This document shows, one piece after another, positions 25,826 through 36,066 of a DNA stretch of 64,000 nucleotides (position 1 is its first letter; every line of letters begins with the position of its first letter). The position numbers and the translations under genes were made by a program. The stretch covers positions 476,001 to 540,000 of the forward strand of contig NZ_CP120863.1 of assembly GCF_026191725.2 (NCBI RefSeq), written 5' to 3'. The notes below the pieces were generated by a model, which was not told the DNA's origin, did not search any database, and worked only from the letters and a program-made list of their open reading frames with translations. This DNA is from Roseibium porphyridii. Its GTDB lineage: Bacteria; Pseudomonadota; Alphaproteobacteria; Rhizobiales; Stappiaceae.

Positions 25826-27196
25826 ATGCGTTTTCAGCTCTTTAAATCTTTCGGACAACATGTTCGCCGCCTAAAAAGTTCGCGTGAAGGATCGGTATTG
25901 CCGATCTTCGCTATCTGCGCGGTGTTCCTAATTGTCATCATCGGTGCATCGGTCGACATTTCACGCACAGTGAATGCGCGCGAGAAGTTATCCTATGCAC
26001 TTGACGCAGCTGCCTTGTCTGTCGCTGCTGATTTGTCCACATCTGTAATGTCGGATGATGAGATCAAGGCAGCACTTGAAGATTCATTTCGAGCCAACTT
26101 GGCCGATGCACATTTCCTGGACGAAGCGATCGACAATCTTGACTATACGGTCGATCCGGAAAATGGCCTTGTCACCGTCACGTCTAACGCCACTATCGAT
26201 AACTATTTTCTTGATATGGGCAATCTGATCGACGATGACCTTGGACCGGAATCCTTTGTATTCGGTACAAGTTCGCAGGTTACCTATTCCAAATTCGATG
26301 TTGAGTTAACGCTCGTTGTGGACGTGACGGGTTCAATGTCAGGGGAGATTGAAGACCTTAAAGATGCTGCCGAAGCCGTTGTAAACATCCTGATCCCAGA
26401 TGACTCCAAGGACGGCAAAGTCAAAATTTCGATTGTACCTTATAGCGTTGGCGTCAATCTCGGGGACTACGCTGAAACGGCAACAAAAAAATTCAGCAGT
26501 CGGTGTGCAACCGAACGCGCAGGTAAACAGCAATATACGGACGCTAGTTATTCCAAGACGGCAATTGGCGATGGGTCGGGCACATATCGCACACAGGATT
26601 GTTCGGACTCAGAAATCCTTCCCCTAACGGATGACAGGTCGAAATTGTTAAAGGCAATCGGCGATCTGGAGACGGATGGTTACACGGCTGGCCATACGGG
26701 CATTGGATGGGGTTGGTATACACTCTCTCCAAATTGGAGTGACTTGTGGCCTTCTGGGTCAGTAGGTGCAGCTTACACCGATGAAGATGTCCTCAAGTTT
26801 GCGCTTATTATGACAGACGGTGATTTCAACACTCACTATGAGAAAGTCAAAATGACTTACACTGAATGTGAGAAACTGAAGGATGATGGTGAATACACCG
26901 GCACCTGCAAAGCAAAGAAAAGCGGTAAAAAGCGAAATTATTGGCTTGAAAGATCAGAGTGGGGTTACGACGGTGAGTCGTCAGTACGCGCAAGATCTCT
27001 TTGTGATGCAATGAGAGACGAAGACATTGAAATGTTTGGCGTTTATTTTGGAACAAACGGAAATTCCAATGGTGCCAAGGTGATGAAGGCTTGTGCGGAT
27101 ACCGGCAACTACTACCAAGCTAGTTCTTCGAGTGATTTGATCCAGGCATTCGCAAACATTGCCAAGAAAATTCAGCAGATCTATATTTCAAGATAA
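25826..27196 (+). CDS. TadG-like pilus assembly protein with von Willebrand A domain
   Basis: A 456-residue protein. Residues about 20-45 are a single hydrophobic segment following EGSVLPIFAICAVF, the TadE/TadG-type N-terminus, and ALDAAALSVAADL follows, as in TadG. From about residue 155 a vWA domain starts with MIDAS motif DVTGSMSG, continues with FALIMTDGDFNTHY, and ends GVYFGTNGN...MKACADTGNYYQA. It is probably anchored in the inner membrane with the vWA outside. No other tad/flp genes are near. The gene and its upstream region are more AT-rich than the surroundings, and codons look atypical, hinting at a different origin. Confidence 0.85.
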   Translation: MRFQLFKSFGQHVRRLKSSREGSVLPIFAICAVFLIVIIGASVDISRTVNAREKLSYALDAAALSVAADLSTSVMSDDEIKAALEDSFRANLADAHFLDEAIDNLDYTVDPENGLVTVTSNATIDNYFLDMGNLIDDDLGPESFVFGTSSQVTYSKFDVELTLVVDVTGSMSGEIEDLKDAAEAVVNILIPDDSKDGKVKISIVPYSVGVNLGDYAETATKKFSSRCATERAGKQQYTDASYSKTAIGDGSGTYRTQDCSDSEILPLTDDRSKLLKAIGDLETDGYTAGHTGIGWGWYTLSPNWSDLWPSGSVGAAYTDEDVLKFALIMTDGDFNTHYEKVKMTYTECEKLKDDGEYTGTCKAKKSGKKRNYWLERSEWGYDGESSVRARSLCDAMRDEDIEMFGVYFGTNGNSNGAKVMKACADTGNYYQASSSSDLIQAFANIAKKIQQIYISR

Positions 27197-27212
27197 TCAG
27201 CTGCAGGAAACT

Positions 27213-27243
27213 AAAAAAGCCCGCCGAAATGGCGGGCTTTTTT
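27213..27243. terminator. Bidirectional terminator between TadG-like gene and acs
   Basis: AAAAAAGCCCGCC - GAAAT - GGCGGGCTTTTTT is a near-perfect hairpin with A- and T-tracts on both sides. It can serve the plus-strand TadG-like gene and the convergent acs. Confidence 0.82.
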
Positions 27244-27264
27244 GTTTGGTCTTGGTCTGTCTGA

Positions 27265-29202
27265 TCAGGCTCGGTTCTGGCGATTGTCGATCAGGTCGTC
27301 GACGACCGTCGGATCTGCCAAGGTCGACGTGTCGCCGAGATTATCAAAGCTGTCTTCCGCAATCTTGCGCAGGATACGGCGCATGATCTTGCCGGAGCGG
27401 GTCTTGGGCAGGCCGGGCGAGAACTGGATCAGGTCCGGCGACGCGATCGGGCCGATTTCGGCGCGCACATGCTTGACGAGTTCTTTTTTCAGTTCGTCGG
27501 TAGGTTCCTCGCCCTCCATCAAGGTGACATAGGCATAGATGCCCTGACCCTTGATATCGTGCGGGTAACCAACCACCGCCGCTTCGGACACCATCGGGTG
27601 GGCGACGAGTGCGCTTTCAACCTCGGCCGTGCCCATGCGATGGCCGGACACGTTGATAACGTCATCAACACGGCCCGTGATCCAGTAATAGCCGTCTTCG
27701 TCCCGCCGGCAGCCATCGCCCGTGAAGTATAGGCCTTTGTAGGTCGCGAAATAGGTCTGTACGAAGCGGTCATGATCGCCATAAACCGTTCGCATCTGGC
27801 CAGGCCAGCTGTCCTTGATCACGAGGTTACCTTCCGTTGCACCTTCGAGGAACTTACCTTCCGCATCGACAACAGCAGGCTGAACGCCGAAGAACGGACG
27901 TGTTGCCGAGCCTGGTTTGAGATCCGTCGCGCCCGGCAATGGTGTGATCAGGATGCCGCCTGTTTCCGTCTGCCACCAGGTGTCGACAATCGGACAGCGC
28001 TTTTCGCCGACGACATCATAATACCAGTTCCAGGCTTCCGGGTTGATTGGCTCTCCCACGGACCCCAGCAAACGCAAAGATTTGCGGGACGTGTTGGTGA
28101 CATGCTCGTCCCCGGCGCCCATCAATGCACGGATGGCAGTCGGTGCGGTGTAGAAAATGTTGACGTTGTGCTTGTCGCAGACTTCCCAGAACCGGCCTGG
28201 CCCAGGATAGGTTGGGACCCCTTCGAACATCAGCGTGGTAGCGCCATTCGCAAGCGGTCCATAGACGATATAGCTGTGTCCCGTGACCCAGCCCACATCT
28301 GCCGTACACCAGTAGATATCGCCTTCATGGTAGTCAAAGACGTATTCATGGGTCATGGACGCATAAACGAGGTAGCCGCCTGTTGTGTGCAGCACGCCTT
28401 TCGGCTGTCCCGTTGAACCGGAGGTGTAAAGAATGAACAGCGGATCTTCCGCGTTCATTTCCACCGGCTCACAGTGATCGGAAACCCGTGCGGCTTCTTC
28501 GTGGTACCAGACGTCGCGCCCGTCCTGCATCGTGATGTCACCGCCGGTGCGTCTGACTACGACAACGCTTTTGACGGGAGCCTTTTCGGCTGCCATGTCG
28601 ACATTGGCCTTGAGGGGAACCTTGCGGCCGCCGCGCAGGCCTTCGTCTGCCGTGATCACACAGTCTGACTTGCAGCCCTCAATCCGTTGGGCAAGACTGT
28701 CGGGCGAAAAACCACCGAAGACAATAGAATGTACGGCTCCGATGCGCGCGCAGGCCAGCATCGCGTAAGCTGCTTCCGGGATCATCGGAAGGTAGATGGT
28801 TACACGGTCACCCTTCTTGACACCCTGCCCGTGCAGGACGTTGGCGAACCGGTTCACTTCCTGGTGCAGCTCCTTGTAGGTGATGATCTTGGATTCGCTC
28901 GGATCATCGCCTTCCCAGATGATGGCAGGCTGGTCGCCACGTGTTGCCAGATGCCGGTCTATGCAGTTGGCTGAAACGTTCAAAGTGCCGTCTTCGAACC
29001 ATTTGATCGACACGTTGTGGTAGTCGTAAGACGTGTTCTTGACCTTGGTATACGGCTTGATCCAGTCGACCCGTTTGCCGTGTTCGCCCCAGAACCCGTC
29101 CGGATCGTCCACTGAGCGCTGATACATTTCCAGATATTTGGTATTGTCGACATGCGCCCGGGCGGCAACTTCCGCAGGAACGGGAAAAACTGAGTCAGAC
29201 AT
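27265..29202 (-). CDS. acs: Acetyl-CoA synthetase
   Basis: A 645-residue AMP-forming acetate-CoA ligase. AMP-binding signature [35 protein letters not shown], the WWQTETGG adenine motif, [31 protein letters not shown] hinge, and C-terminal catalytic lysine context [15 protein letters not shown], the lysine that is often acetylated. The true ATG at 29202 has GGAGG a few bases upstream; a longer frame lacks this. E. coli Acs has 652 residues, so the gene is full length. Monocistronic in appearance. Confidence 0.97.
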   Translation of the reverse strand: MSDSVFPVPAEVAARAHVDNTKYLEMYQRSVDDPDGFWGEHGKRVDWIKPYTKVKNTSYDYHNVSIKWFEDGTLNVSANCIDRHLATRGDQPAIIWEGDDPSESKIITYKELHQEVNRFANVLHGQGVKKGDRVTIYLPMIPEAAYAMLACARIGAVHSIVFGGFSPDSLAQRIEGCKSDCVITADEGLRGGRKVPLKANVDMAAEKAPVKSVVVVRRTGGDITMQDGRDVWYHEEAARVSDHCEPVEMNAEDPLFILYTSGSTGQPKGVLHTTGGYLVYASMTHEYVFDYHEGDIYWCTADVGWVTGHSYIVYGPLANGATTLMFEGVPTYPGPGRFWEVCDKHNVNIFYTAPTAIRALMGAGDEHVTNTSRKSLRLLGSVGEPINPEAWNWYYDVVGEKRCPIVDTWWQTETGGILITPLPGATDLKPGSATRPFFGVQPAVVDAEGKFLEGATEGNLVIKDSWPGQMRTVYGDHDRFVQTYFATYKGLYFTGDGCRRDEDGYYWITGRVDDVINVSGHRMGTAEVESALVAHPMVSEAAVVGYPHDIKGQGIYAYVTLMEGEEPTDELKKELVKHVRAEIGPIASPDLIQFSPGLPKTRSGKIMRRILRKIAEDSFDNLGDTSTLADPTVVDDLIDNRQNRA

Positions 29203-29384
29203 ATGAGAACCTCCCACAAACAACTGTCGGGCCGGCAGCCGGGTATCCTCATGCCCAGCCGATGACCTATTTTCCGGGGCCATTATGCGTACGGCCCACG
29301 CCAAGTCCAGAACCAAGGTTTAGTGCTTTAGTCTCCGATTCCTTGGTCTAATGCGTTCAAAACATGCGAGGAATTACGTATTCG

Positions 29385-29783
29385 TCAGCTCAGCAGACCA
29401 AGTACGATGCCCTGAACAAGGAAGACGCCGAGCCAGTGGCCGCCGTCTATCAGAGTGAGGCTCCAGGGTTTCCCCTGAAAGCGATGATTGATGATCTGCG
29501 TGGTCATCACGATGCCGACCCAGACCATGAGCGCAGATATGATGCCCGCTCGAACATCGGTTGAGCCGGTGTGATAGACAATGCCGGCAAAAACGAAGGC
29601 CATCACGAGCTGACAGACAAAGGTCAGTCCAAGGGTAACGGGATCTGGTTTGGTCTGTGCCTCGGTCAAGCTGGCCGCTTTCATCCATGCCTTGCCGAGC
29701 AAGCCATACCAGACAGAGCCGAAGATGAAGGATGCAACTGCCGCTGCCGCAACCGCAACCAGGTTTATGCCGTCGAACATCAT
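29385..29783 (-). CDS. DUF1761 family membrane protein
   Basis: A 132-residue protein with four hydrophobic helices and the family motif IFGSVWYGLLGKAWMKA near residue 20, matching the DUF1761 pattern, plus TTQIINHRFQGKPWSLTLIDGGHWLGVFL at the C-terminus. It is an inner-membrane protein of unknown function, often found alone. Two adjacent ATGs (29783, 29780) can start it. No operon partner is evident; the next gene upstream is 78 bases away on the same strand. Confidence 0.8.
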   Translation of the reverse strand: MMFDGINLVAVAAAAVASFIFGSVWYGLLGKAWMKAASLTEAQTKPDPVTLGLTFVCQLVMAFVFAGIVYHTGSTDVRAGIISALMVWVGIVMTTQIINHRFQGKPWSLTLIDGGHWLGVFLVQGIVLGLLS

Positions 29784-29861
29784 TGGCGACCCTCCCTATT
29801 TTTCACGACAGCGTGGTCGGTATTGAGGCAAAGATCAAGCGGCAGTTTTCGCTTGAGGGGG

Positions 29862-30566
29862 TCAGATTTTTGTCCAAACGCGCAAGTGGCCGCAGTCTTC
29901 AAATCCGAGCTGACGATAGACCGGCAGGATGGTCTCATCATTCTCGTAGGTGCATACGGATTTATGCGGGAAAGGCGCCAGAAGATCGTGGAGTGCGCTG
30001 TAGAGCCAGCTTCGGCGACAGAAAATGTTGGATAATCCGATGACGTCACGCCCCTCCAGTTTCGGCCCGGAGTTGAAAACCGCACCGGCGCGGAAATCTC
30101 CGTCTTTCTGGATGGCCGCAAATTCGACCGTTGGAACGTCCATAAGCCTGGCCGGTAACACGTTGTGAAGTGCTTCGTTGCCGTTCCAATTCTGGAGCCA
30201 TTTTTTGAATGCCTGCAGATGATTGATTTTTAACCAGTCTGAAGACACTGGCGGTTTCCGATTGGTCTGATCGGACCGAAACAGCCAGGTGGCTGAGAAA
30301 AGCTTTTGAAATCCAAGTGCGGAAAGATCAAGCGCATCGAAACTGTCCTTGACCGAGGCCCCGGACGGGAGGGACCTTAAAACGCTATAGAGCTCCGCAC
30401 CCGGTTTCTTTGTAAGTGTCACGACATTCGGATACAGCGGGAGAACTTTATCTTCTGCAGACCAAAAACCCGTTTGAAAACGGGAGTTGGCGCCAGCGGC
30501 CTTCAGAACCGAGTCGCACCAGAGCGCATTGTTGTGTGCGCAGGTGCTTTGTCTGACGGAATCCAT
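29862..30566 (-). CDS. GNAT-like hypothetical protein
   Basis: A 234-residue soluble protein. The C-terminal part (SNIFCRRSWLYSALHDLLAPFP, then VCTYENDETILPVYRQLGFEDCGHLRVW) resembles the end of the acetyltransferase GNAT fold, where a distal helix and the GFE turn contact the substrate. The N-terminus has the GFWSAEDKVLPLYPNVVTL segment seen in weak GNAT-like domains. I cannot see a clear acetyl-CoA loop, so catalysis is uncertain. It lies 31 bases downstream of ureG on the same strand and could be read through from the urease operon. Confidence 0.6.
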   Translation of the reverse strand: MDSVRQSTCAHNNALWCDSVLKAAGANSRFQTGFWSAEDKVLPLYPNVVTLTKKPGAELYSVLRSLPSGASVKDSFDALDLSALGFQKLFSATWLFRSDQTNRKPPVSSDWLKINHLQAFKKWLQNWNGNEALHNVLPARLMDVPTVEFAAIQKDGDFRAGAVFNSGPKLEGRDVIGLSNIFCRRSWLYSALHDLLAPFPHKSVCTYENDETILPVYRQLGFEDCGHLRVWTKI

Positions 30567-30597
30567 GAAAACGTTGCCTTGGATTGAGGGCTGACCC

Positions 30598-31215
30598 TTA
30601 TGCGTTCAGGCCTCCCTTATCGATGAGAAAACTTACCACTGCGTCAACTCCGTCGCCTGCCTTCATGTTTGCGAATACAAACGGGCGCTGTTTACGCATT
30701 CTGGTCGCATCCCGATCCATAACGCCAAGATCAGCGCCGACATGAGGTGCAAGGTCGGTCTTGTTGATAATCAACAAGTCCGAGCGGGTTATTCCGGGTC
30801 CGCCCTTGCGAGGGATTTCCTCACCTGCCGCCACGTCGATGAGATACAGCGTCAGATCTGCAAGCTCCGGCGAAAACGTGGCTGCGAGATTGTCACCGCC
30901 CGATTCGATCAGGATCAGGTCAAGATCCGGGATCGATCGGGTAAGGTCGTGGACGGCAGCCAGATTGATCGAGGCATCTTCCCGGATTGCAGTGTGCGGG
31001 CACCCGCCGGTTTCAACCCCGCGAATGCGGTCGCTGGTCAAGGCCTGACTGCGCATCAGTGCCTCGGCATCTTCACTTGTGTAAATGTCATTGGTGATGA
31101 CAGCGACTGAAAAGTCATCGCGCATGGCTTTGCAAAGGCGGTCGGTCAGGGTGGTCTTGCCAGCACCGACCGGGCCGCCGATGCCAACGCGCAAAGGACC
31201 ATTTTGGGATGTCAT
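30598..31215 (-). CDS. ureG: Urease accessory GTPase UreG
   Basis: A 205-residue SIMIBI GTPase that drives nickel insertion into urease together with UreE, F and D. P-loop [10 protein letters not shown] near residue 14, nickel-binding CPH in [16 protein letters not shown] near residue 72, [17 protein letters not shown] and the [13 protein letters not shown] guanine motif are intact. Last gene of the ureD-to-ureG series; the start overlaps ureF by four bases. Confidence 0.97.
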   Translation of the reverse strand: MTSQNGPLRVGIGGPVGAGKTTLTDRLCKAMRDDFSVAVITNDIYTSEDAEALMRSQALTSDRIRGVETGGCPHTAIREDASINLAAVHDLTRSIPDLDLILIESGGDNLAATFSPELADLTLYLIDVAAGEEIPRKGGPGITRSDLLIINKTDLAPHVGADLGVMDRDATRMRKQRPFVFANMKAGDGVDAVVSFLIDKGGLNA

Positions 31216-31925
31216 GAACGAAACAACCTCGAATATTGAGTTTCATGTGCCATGGAGGCGATATCTGCCAGAAACGTGGAGGATCCGATGTCTTCCAGGC
31301 TTGCTTGCTTAGCCACTGCCGCGACCTCGAATATGATCGGCTCGAGCGATGCCAGGACGGTTTGTCCGTTGCTTTGACCGAGTGGTACCGCGCGTATGGC
31401 AGCTGAGACAATATTGCCCGCAAAAGCATGAAGATACGCAACCAGAGCGGCGTCCTCGGGAATTTCATGAGCGGCTGCGACGAGACCCAGCGCAACCGGA
31501 TAAGGCCAGCCTTGACCTGTGTCTTCGGCCCGGCGTCTGAAAAGATCGGCGGCCGGCGAGCTGCTGTCAGGGCGCCAACTTTGTCTGACAGCCGCCAAGA
31601 ACGCCGTCCCTTGCGCGCTGGTTTCCAGATGGCGTTCCTTGGAGGGCTGCAACGCAAGAGCAAGCTCTTGCAGTTCGGCCACGGAGCCCTCATCGCCTCT
31701 AGTGGTCGCGTCATAGCTTGCTTTCAACAAGATCGCATCGCTGCGCCCGGCCCCATGCCGCAAGATATCCTCGAGCCAACGGGAAAGGTCCTCGGCAGTT
31801 TTGACCGTCCCGTCTTCAATCGCCTGTTCAAGGCCGTGGCTATAGGTGAATGCGCCGACCGGAAAGCTCGGAGACAGAAAGGCCAACAAGCGGTAGAGCG
31901 CCGGAAGCGTGACGGCTTCAGTCAT
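31212..31925 (-). CDS. ureF: Urease accessory protein UreF
   Basis: A 237-residue helical protein bridging the UreD/urease complex and UreG. The N-terminus [33 protein letters not shown] is the UreF hallmark, and [22 protein letters not shown] marks the C-terminal half. I use ATG at 31925, which overlaps the ureE stop by eight bases, and reject longer starts that run through ureE. The stop overlaps ureG (ATGA). Confidence 0.95.
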   Translation of the reverse strand: MTEAVTLPALYRLLAFLSPSFPVGAFTYSHGLEQAIEDGTVKTAEDLSRWLEDILRHGAGRSDAILLKASYDATTRGDEGSVAELQELALALQPSKERHLETSAQGTAFLAAVRQSWRPDSSSPAADLFRRRAEDTGQGWPYPVALGLVAAAHEIPEDAALVAYLHAFAGNIVSAAIRAVPLGQSNGQTVLASLEPIIFEVAAVAKQASLEDIGSSTFLADIASMAHETQYSRLFRS

Positions 31926-32421
31926 GAGCGTGTTCGTGGGCATGATGGTGGTGGCCGTGACCGGGCCCGTGATCATGGCTATGGGTCCGCCCATGGCCGT
32001 AGGCTCCGCCTTCCGGATCAAAGGGTGCTGTTACGGGGGTCAGCTTGCCACCAAGTTTTAGGACCATGTTTTCGATCACATGATCCCGCCGAATCCTGAG
32101 GCGATCGTCCAGGAGTTGGGTCGGAAGGTGACGGTTGCCGAGGTGCCACGCAATCTTGACAAGATGTGCGGCGTTCGCCGCCTCGATTTCCACCAGGTCT
32201 TCGGGTTCTGCCAAGACCTCTACGAAGCGGCCATCTTCGAGTTCCAGTCCGTCTCCGTGACGAAGGTGTATGGCTGTCGGTTCGTCCAGAAGAACAGTCA
32301 AACCCTGGTCGCACGTCAGAACGGCTCGGCGGCGATGTCGATCTTCTCTGTCGAGCGTTACCTGATCTGTGGCCTTACCCTGCCAGTTACCATGCGAATG
32401 AATTTGGGCGATCCGGATCAT
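31918..32421 (-). CDS. ureE: Urease nickel metallochaperone UreE with His-rich tail
   Basis: A 167-residue nickel chaperone. N-terminal domain with LDREDRHRRRAVLTCDQGLTVLLDEP, then the metal-binding domain with WHLGNRHLPTQLL around the conserved dimer-interface His. The last 25 or so residues are mostly His with Gly, Asp and Ser (HSHDHGPGHGHHHHAHEH), a nickel store. ATG at 32421 overlaps the GST gene's stop by four bases. Functional partner of UreG; the tail may buffer nickel. Confidence 0.94.
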   Translation of the reverse strand: MIRIAQIHSHGNWQGKATDQVTLDREDRHRRRAVLTCDQGLTVLLDEPTAIHLRHGDGLELEDGRFVEVLAEPEDLVEIEAANAAHLVKIAWHLGNRHLPTQLLDDRLRIRRDHVIENMVLKLGGKLTPVTAPFDPEGGAYGHGRTHSHDHGPGHGHHHHAHEHAHD

Positions 32422-33023
32422 TGTGCGGCGTCTACCTTTGCCTTCATAGCTTTGAAACCCGGCCGTGACCGCAAGAGCTTGAAATAGTCGAAGACCGGTC
32501 CCTCCATTGGCAGGTCGAAATTGGCCGATATGGCCCAGCCTGAACAATGTCCGATGATGATGTCGGCGATTGTGAAAGTCTCGCCCATCGCATATGGCCC
32601 ATCAGCCAGCATAATCTCAAAGGTTTCCAAACCTTGCCTGAATTCGAATTTGCAGACGGGCTTGATCTGCGGAACGCGAATGTCTTCAGGCAAGATGAAG
32701 GAGTTTTTCGCCGCCGTCCAAAGCGCGCCTTCCAAAACATCGACGGCGAACTGCGTGAAACCATCCTGCCTGGCGCGTTGCAGCGTGCCGGCTGGAAAGG
32801 TGAACCGGCCATGCTTGTCGGCCAGATAGGTGCAGATCGCAATTGAATCCGTGATGACAGCCTCGCCATCGATCAAGACCGGCACCTTGCCGCTGACATT
32901 GACTTCTCGTACCGGCTCAGATTGCGGCAGTGCCGGATCAATCTCGTATGGTTCACCCAGTTCTTCCAGCAGCCACATGACGCGCATAGCGCGTGTGCGA
33001 GGAAACCCGATGATTTTGTACAT
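32418..33023 (-). CDS. Glutathione S-transferase family protein inside the urease cluster
   Basis: A 201-residue GST: thioredoxin-like N-domain (MYKIIGFPRTRAMRVMWLLEELGEPYEI, NVSGKVPVLIDGEAVITDSIAICTYLADK, with the cis-Pro VPVL and the ES/DS glutathione-gamma-glutamyl motif ITDS) followed by an all-helical C-domain to DYFKLLRSRPGFKAMKAKV. It overlaps ureE by ATGA, so it is translated with the urease accessory genes. The link to urease is unknown; thiol chemistry around nickel or urease cysteine is only speculation. Confidence 0.9.
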   Translation of the reverse strand: MYKIIGFPRTRAMRVMWLLEELGEPYEIDPALPQSEPVREVNVSGKVPVLIDGEAVITDSIAICTYLADKHGRFTFPAGTLQRARQDGFTQFAVDVLEGALWTAAKNSFILPEDIRVPQIKPVCKFEFRQGLETFEIMLADGPYAMGETFTIADIIIGHCSGWAISANFDLPMEGPVFDYFKLLRSRPGFKAMKAKVDAAQ

Positions 33024-33100
33024 TCTCGTTTCAACTCCCGAGTTCAGCGCTGCTCGACAATCCGCTTCGAGAGGGCTGCCGATAAGGCAATTGGGCCTGC

Positions 33101-33871
33101 TCAGAGGTCCAGGGCTCTGCCTGATATTGAACTATCATGTGTAAAACGCTCATAGCACATGCCATCGGGCACAATTGACAAGCCTGCGGACGGGACGGCC
33201 ATTTCAAACACTCTTTCTGCGTCTTCTGCATAGAAATCGAAGTGGAAATTTCCGTATTTGCAAAGCGTTGCAACTGTTGAAGACCCCTTGGCGGAGACAA
33301 AAGTATAGGGTGCGGACGCGTTGCATCGTGCAATCCAGAAGAGATCACCAATGATTGCCTCAAGTCCTTGTCTGTCGACAACCAGGCCATCCGGTGCTGT
33401 TGCTGTGAGCCCGAACTCGGCCAACTTCTTTTGCGCAGCTCGAACAGGCGGATGATCATTGTCCTGAGACAGTATGGATCTCCGACAATCGGAAATGATC
33501 GCAAATTCCGACCAATCCAACTCTCTCGCCAGCAAAGAGCAGGACTTTCCAATCTGCTTTGTGAAATCCACAAACGATGCTGCGCTTTTGTCCACAATCA
33601 ACGTGGTCAACGGGGACGACAGGGGAATGTCGTCCCTGAAAGAGTCCTTCAGATTGGCAAGTTCCTCCTCGGCCTCGAGATTGAGTTCGCATGCCTTGCT
33701 TTCGCTCAGCACTGTTGGCTCCTCATCATCAATCTCCAGAAACACTTCTTCACCTGCCTCAAATGTCAATTCTTCCAGGCGGTAGGTCTCGTGCTGCCAG
33801 TTCTTCAAAGCAATCGCAAGGGTTGGATAGTCTTCAAAAATCCGGGGTCGTGACGTTGGCAGGAGTTTCAT
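33101..33871 (-). CDS. Hypothetical protein between ureC and GST
   Basis: A 256-residue soluble protein from ATG 33871. No signal peptide or membrane segment. N-terminus MKLLPTSRPRIFEDYPTLAIALKNWQHETYRLEELTFEAGEEVF, then a Glu/Asp-rich portion, DKSAASFVDFTKQIGKS, and a C-terminal half with CRRSILSQDNDHP and DGMCYERF. I do not recognise a family. The gene sits 19 bases after ureC and about 77 bases before the GST, in the same direction as the urease genes, so it is probably co-transcribed. AGGAG precedes the upstream spacer but the exact site for this ATG is weak. Confidence 0.65.
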   Translation of the reverse strand: MKLLPTSRPRIFEDYPTLAIALKNWQHETYRLEELTFEAGEEVFLEIDDEEPTVLSESKACELNLEAEEELANLKDSFRDDIPLSSPLTTLIVDKSAASFVDFTKQIGKSCSLLARELDWSEFAIISDCRRSILSQDNDHPPVRAAQKKLAEFGLTATAPDGLVVDRQGLEAIIGDLFWIARCNASAPYTFVSAKGSSTVATLCKYGNFHFDFYAEDAERVFEMAVPSAGLSIVPDGMCYERFTHDSSISGRALDL

Positions 33872-33890
33872 GACGCTTGCCGATTTGAGA

Positions 33891-35603
33891 CTAGAACAGG
33901 AAGTACCGCTGAGCCATCGGCAGGACCTCCGCCGGCTCACAGGTGAGCAGCTCACCGTCTGCGCGCACCTCGTAGGTTTCCGGATGCACTTCAACTTCCG
34001 GCGTTGCATCGTTGAGCACCATGGATTTCTTTGAAATGCCGCCTCTGGTGTTCTTTACCGGTAAGACCAAGCTTGAGAGATCAGCCTTGTCCTTGACGCC
34101 GTTTTCATAGGCCGCCTGAGAGACGAAAGTCACCCGGCTTTCGGTCATGGCTTTGCCAAAGGCGCCGAACATCGGTCTGTAGTGAACCGGTTGAGGTGTT
34201 GGAATCGATGCGTTCGGATCACCCATGGGTGCTGCGGCGATGGTGCCGAGTTTCAATACCATGTCAGGCTTCACCCCGAAGAACTTCGGATCCCACAGAA
34301 CGAGATCGGCGAGTTTTCCGACTTCGACAGAGCCGACATGTTCGTCAAGACCGTGCGCAACTGCCGGGTTGATTGTGATCTTGGCCATGTAACGCTTGAC
34401 GCGGAAGTTGTCGTTTTCCCCGATCTCATTTGAAAGACGTCCGCGTTGCACCTTCATCTTGTGAGCTGTCTGCAGGGTGCGGATAATCACCTCGCCGACC
34501 CGGCCCATGGCCTGGCTGTCGGATGCGATGATCGAAAACGCACCCATGTCGTGAAGGATGTCTTCCGCGGCGATCGTTTCCTTGCGGATTCTGCTTTCTG
34601 CAAAGGCAACGTCTTCCGGAATGGAGTTGTCTAGATGGTGACAGACCATCAGCATGTCGAGATGCTCTTCCAGCGTATTGACCGTGTAAGGCCGCGTGGG
34701 GTTGGTGGACGAGGGCAGAACATTTGTTTCGCCGCAGACTTTGATGATGTCGGGCGCGTGGCCGCCTCCGGCCCCTTCAGTATGAAAAGCGTGAATGGTC
34801 CTGTTCTTGAAGGCGGCGGTTGTGTTTTCGACAAAGCCGCTTTCGTTCAAAGTGTCGGTGTGGATCATCACCTGGACATCGTATTCGTCAGCAACCGAAA
34901 GACAGGTATCGATGGCCGCCGGAGTTGTTCCCCAATCCTCATGTAATTTCAGCGCAGAAGCACCTGCCAGGATCTGTTCCTCCAGCGCTGCAGGCAAGGA
35001 GGCATTGCCTTTGCCTGCAAATGCCAGGTTCATTGGAAAGCTGTCTGCCGATTGCAGCATGCGGGTGATGTGCCAAGGGCCGGGTGTGCATGTTGTGGCA
35101 TTGGTTCCCGTCGCCGGCCCGGTTCCGCCACCAAGCATGGTTGTGACGCCGGACATCAGCGCCTCGTCAATCTGCTGCGGACAAATGAAGTGAATATGGA
35201 CGTCGAGCGCACCCGCTGTCAGGATCTTGCCCTCACCGGCAATGGCCTCCGTACCGGGACCAACGACAATGTCGACATCAGGCTGTACATCCGGATTGCC
35301 TGCCTTGCCAATGCCGACAATCCGTCCGTCTCTCAGGCCGACATCTGCTTTCACGATGCCCCAGTGATCAACAATCAGGGCGTTTGTGATTACCGTGTCG
35401 ACGGCCCCGGCACTGCGGGGCGCCTGCGATTGTCCCATGCCATCGCGAATGACTTTGCCACCACCGAATTTCACCTCTTCACCATAGGTGGTGAAGTCTT
35501 TTTCAACCTCGATTACCAGATCCGTATCGGCAAGGCGAAGCCTGTCACCGGTGGTTGGTCCGAACATGTCCGCATAGGCGGCGCGGGGCATTTTGTAAGC
35601 CAT
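33891..35603 (-). CDS. ureC: Urease alpha subunit
   Basis: The 570-residue catalytic subunit hydrolysing urea to ammonia and carbamate. The nickel-bridging carbamylated lysine lies in [12 protein letters not shown], first His pair in [10 protein letters not shown], the further ligand histidine in HTDTLNE and [13 protein letters not shown], and the flap with catalytic CHHLD in [22 protein letters not shown]. Length equals the usual 567-570. Starts at ATG 35603 and is 34 bases after an LprI-like gene instead of directly after ureB. Confidence 0.98.
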   Translation of the reverse strand: MAYKMPRAAYADMFGPTTGDRLRLADTDLVIEVEKDFTTYGEEVKFGGGKVIRDGMGQSQAPRSAGAVDTVITNALIVDHWGIVKADVGLRDGRIVGIGKAGNPDVQPDVDIVVGPGTEAIAGEGKILTAGALDVHIHFICPQQIDEALMSGVTTMLGGGTGPATGTNATTCTPGPWHITRMLQSADSFPMNLAFAGKGNASLPAALEEQILAGASALKLHEDWGTTPAAIDTCLSVADEYDVQVMIHTDTLNESGFVENTTAAFKNRTIHAFHTEGAGGGHAPDIIKVCGETNVLPSSTNPTRPYTVNTLEEHLDMLMVCHHLDNSIPEDVAFAESRIRKETIAAEDILHDMGAFSIIASDSQAMGRVGEVIIRTLQTAHKMKVQRGRLSNEIGENDNFRVKRYMAKITINPAVAHGLDEHVGSVEVGKLADLVLWDPKFFGVKPDMVLKLGTIAAAPMGDPNASIPTPQPVHYRPMFGAFGKAMTESRVTFVSQAAYENGVKDKADLSSLVLPVKNTRGGISKKSMVLNDATPEVEVHPETYEVRADGELLTCEPAEVLPMAQRYFLF

Positions 35604-35637
35604 TGTGTCTCCAATCGGCGATCAGAAATCGTGTCGT

Positions 35638-36066
35638 TTAATTGCCGTAGTCATCTAGTGTTGCAGTCAGATCTTCCGTTCGCGTCATCGTCAGAACGAT
35701 CTTGCAATTTCGGTAAAGTTCCTGCCCGCGCGTCCCGCCCATAAACGGAAAGGCGTAAGCCTTGCAGTCCTTGTCGGCATAGTCCGACCATGCTGCCTGC
35801 GCTTCCTCCAGTGCTGCGGGGCTGCCTTTCAGGTGCTCGGGCAGTGCGTCATCCATTTCGACCACTTTTGCGTGGAGTTTGACGTATGCAGCCGCCATTT
35901 TTGCCTCTGCGTCTTTCAAAGCCTTTTCTGCGCAATAGGTTCGCTCGTCGTTGTTCAATGGATATCCGCAATCGATGTTCTCTTGCGCCAGCACTGCAGG
36001 AGCATTGGTTGAGGCCAAGCAGATGATGCCCAGCATCAGGAACAAGAAGCACGAAACACGGGTCAA
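35638..36066 (-). CDS. LprI-like (DUF1311) secreted protein, second copy
   Basis: A 142-residue protein with a signal peptide (MLGIICLASTNAPAVLAQE) and the DUF1311/lysozyme inhibitor LprI pattern: cysteines in IDCGYPLNNDERTYCAEKA, a helix LEEAQAAWSDYADKDCKAYAFPF, and a final cysteine in LYRNCKIVLT. Members are periplasmic or surface proteins; some bind lysozyme. The start is TTG at 36066, overlapping the neighbour's stop and preceded by AAGGA at a good distance. Together with the next copy it lies between ureB and ureC. Confidence 0.8.
   Translation of the reverse strand: MTRVSCFLFLMLGIICLASTNAPAVLAQENIDCGYPLNNDERTYCAEKALKDAEAKMAAAYVKLHAKVVEMDDALPEHLKGSPAALEEAQAAWSDYADKDCKAYAFPFMGGTRGQELYRNCKIVLTMTRTEDLTATLDDYGN

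Noticed and set aside
33031..33597. 188-codon minus-strand frame overlapping the hypothetical protein gene
   Set aside because: Different frame of the same strand as the better supported gene at 33101-33871; no start context.
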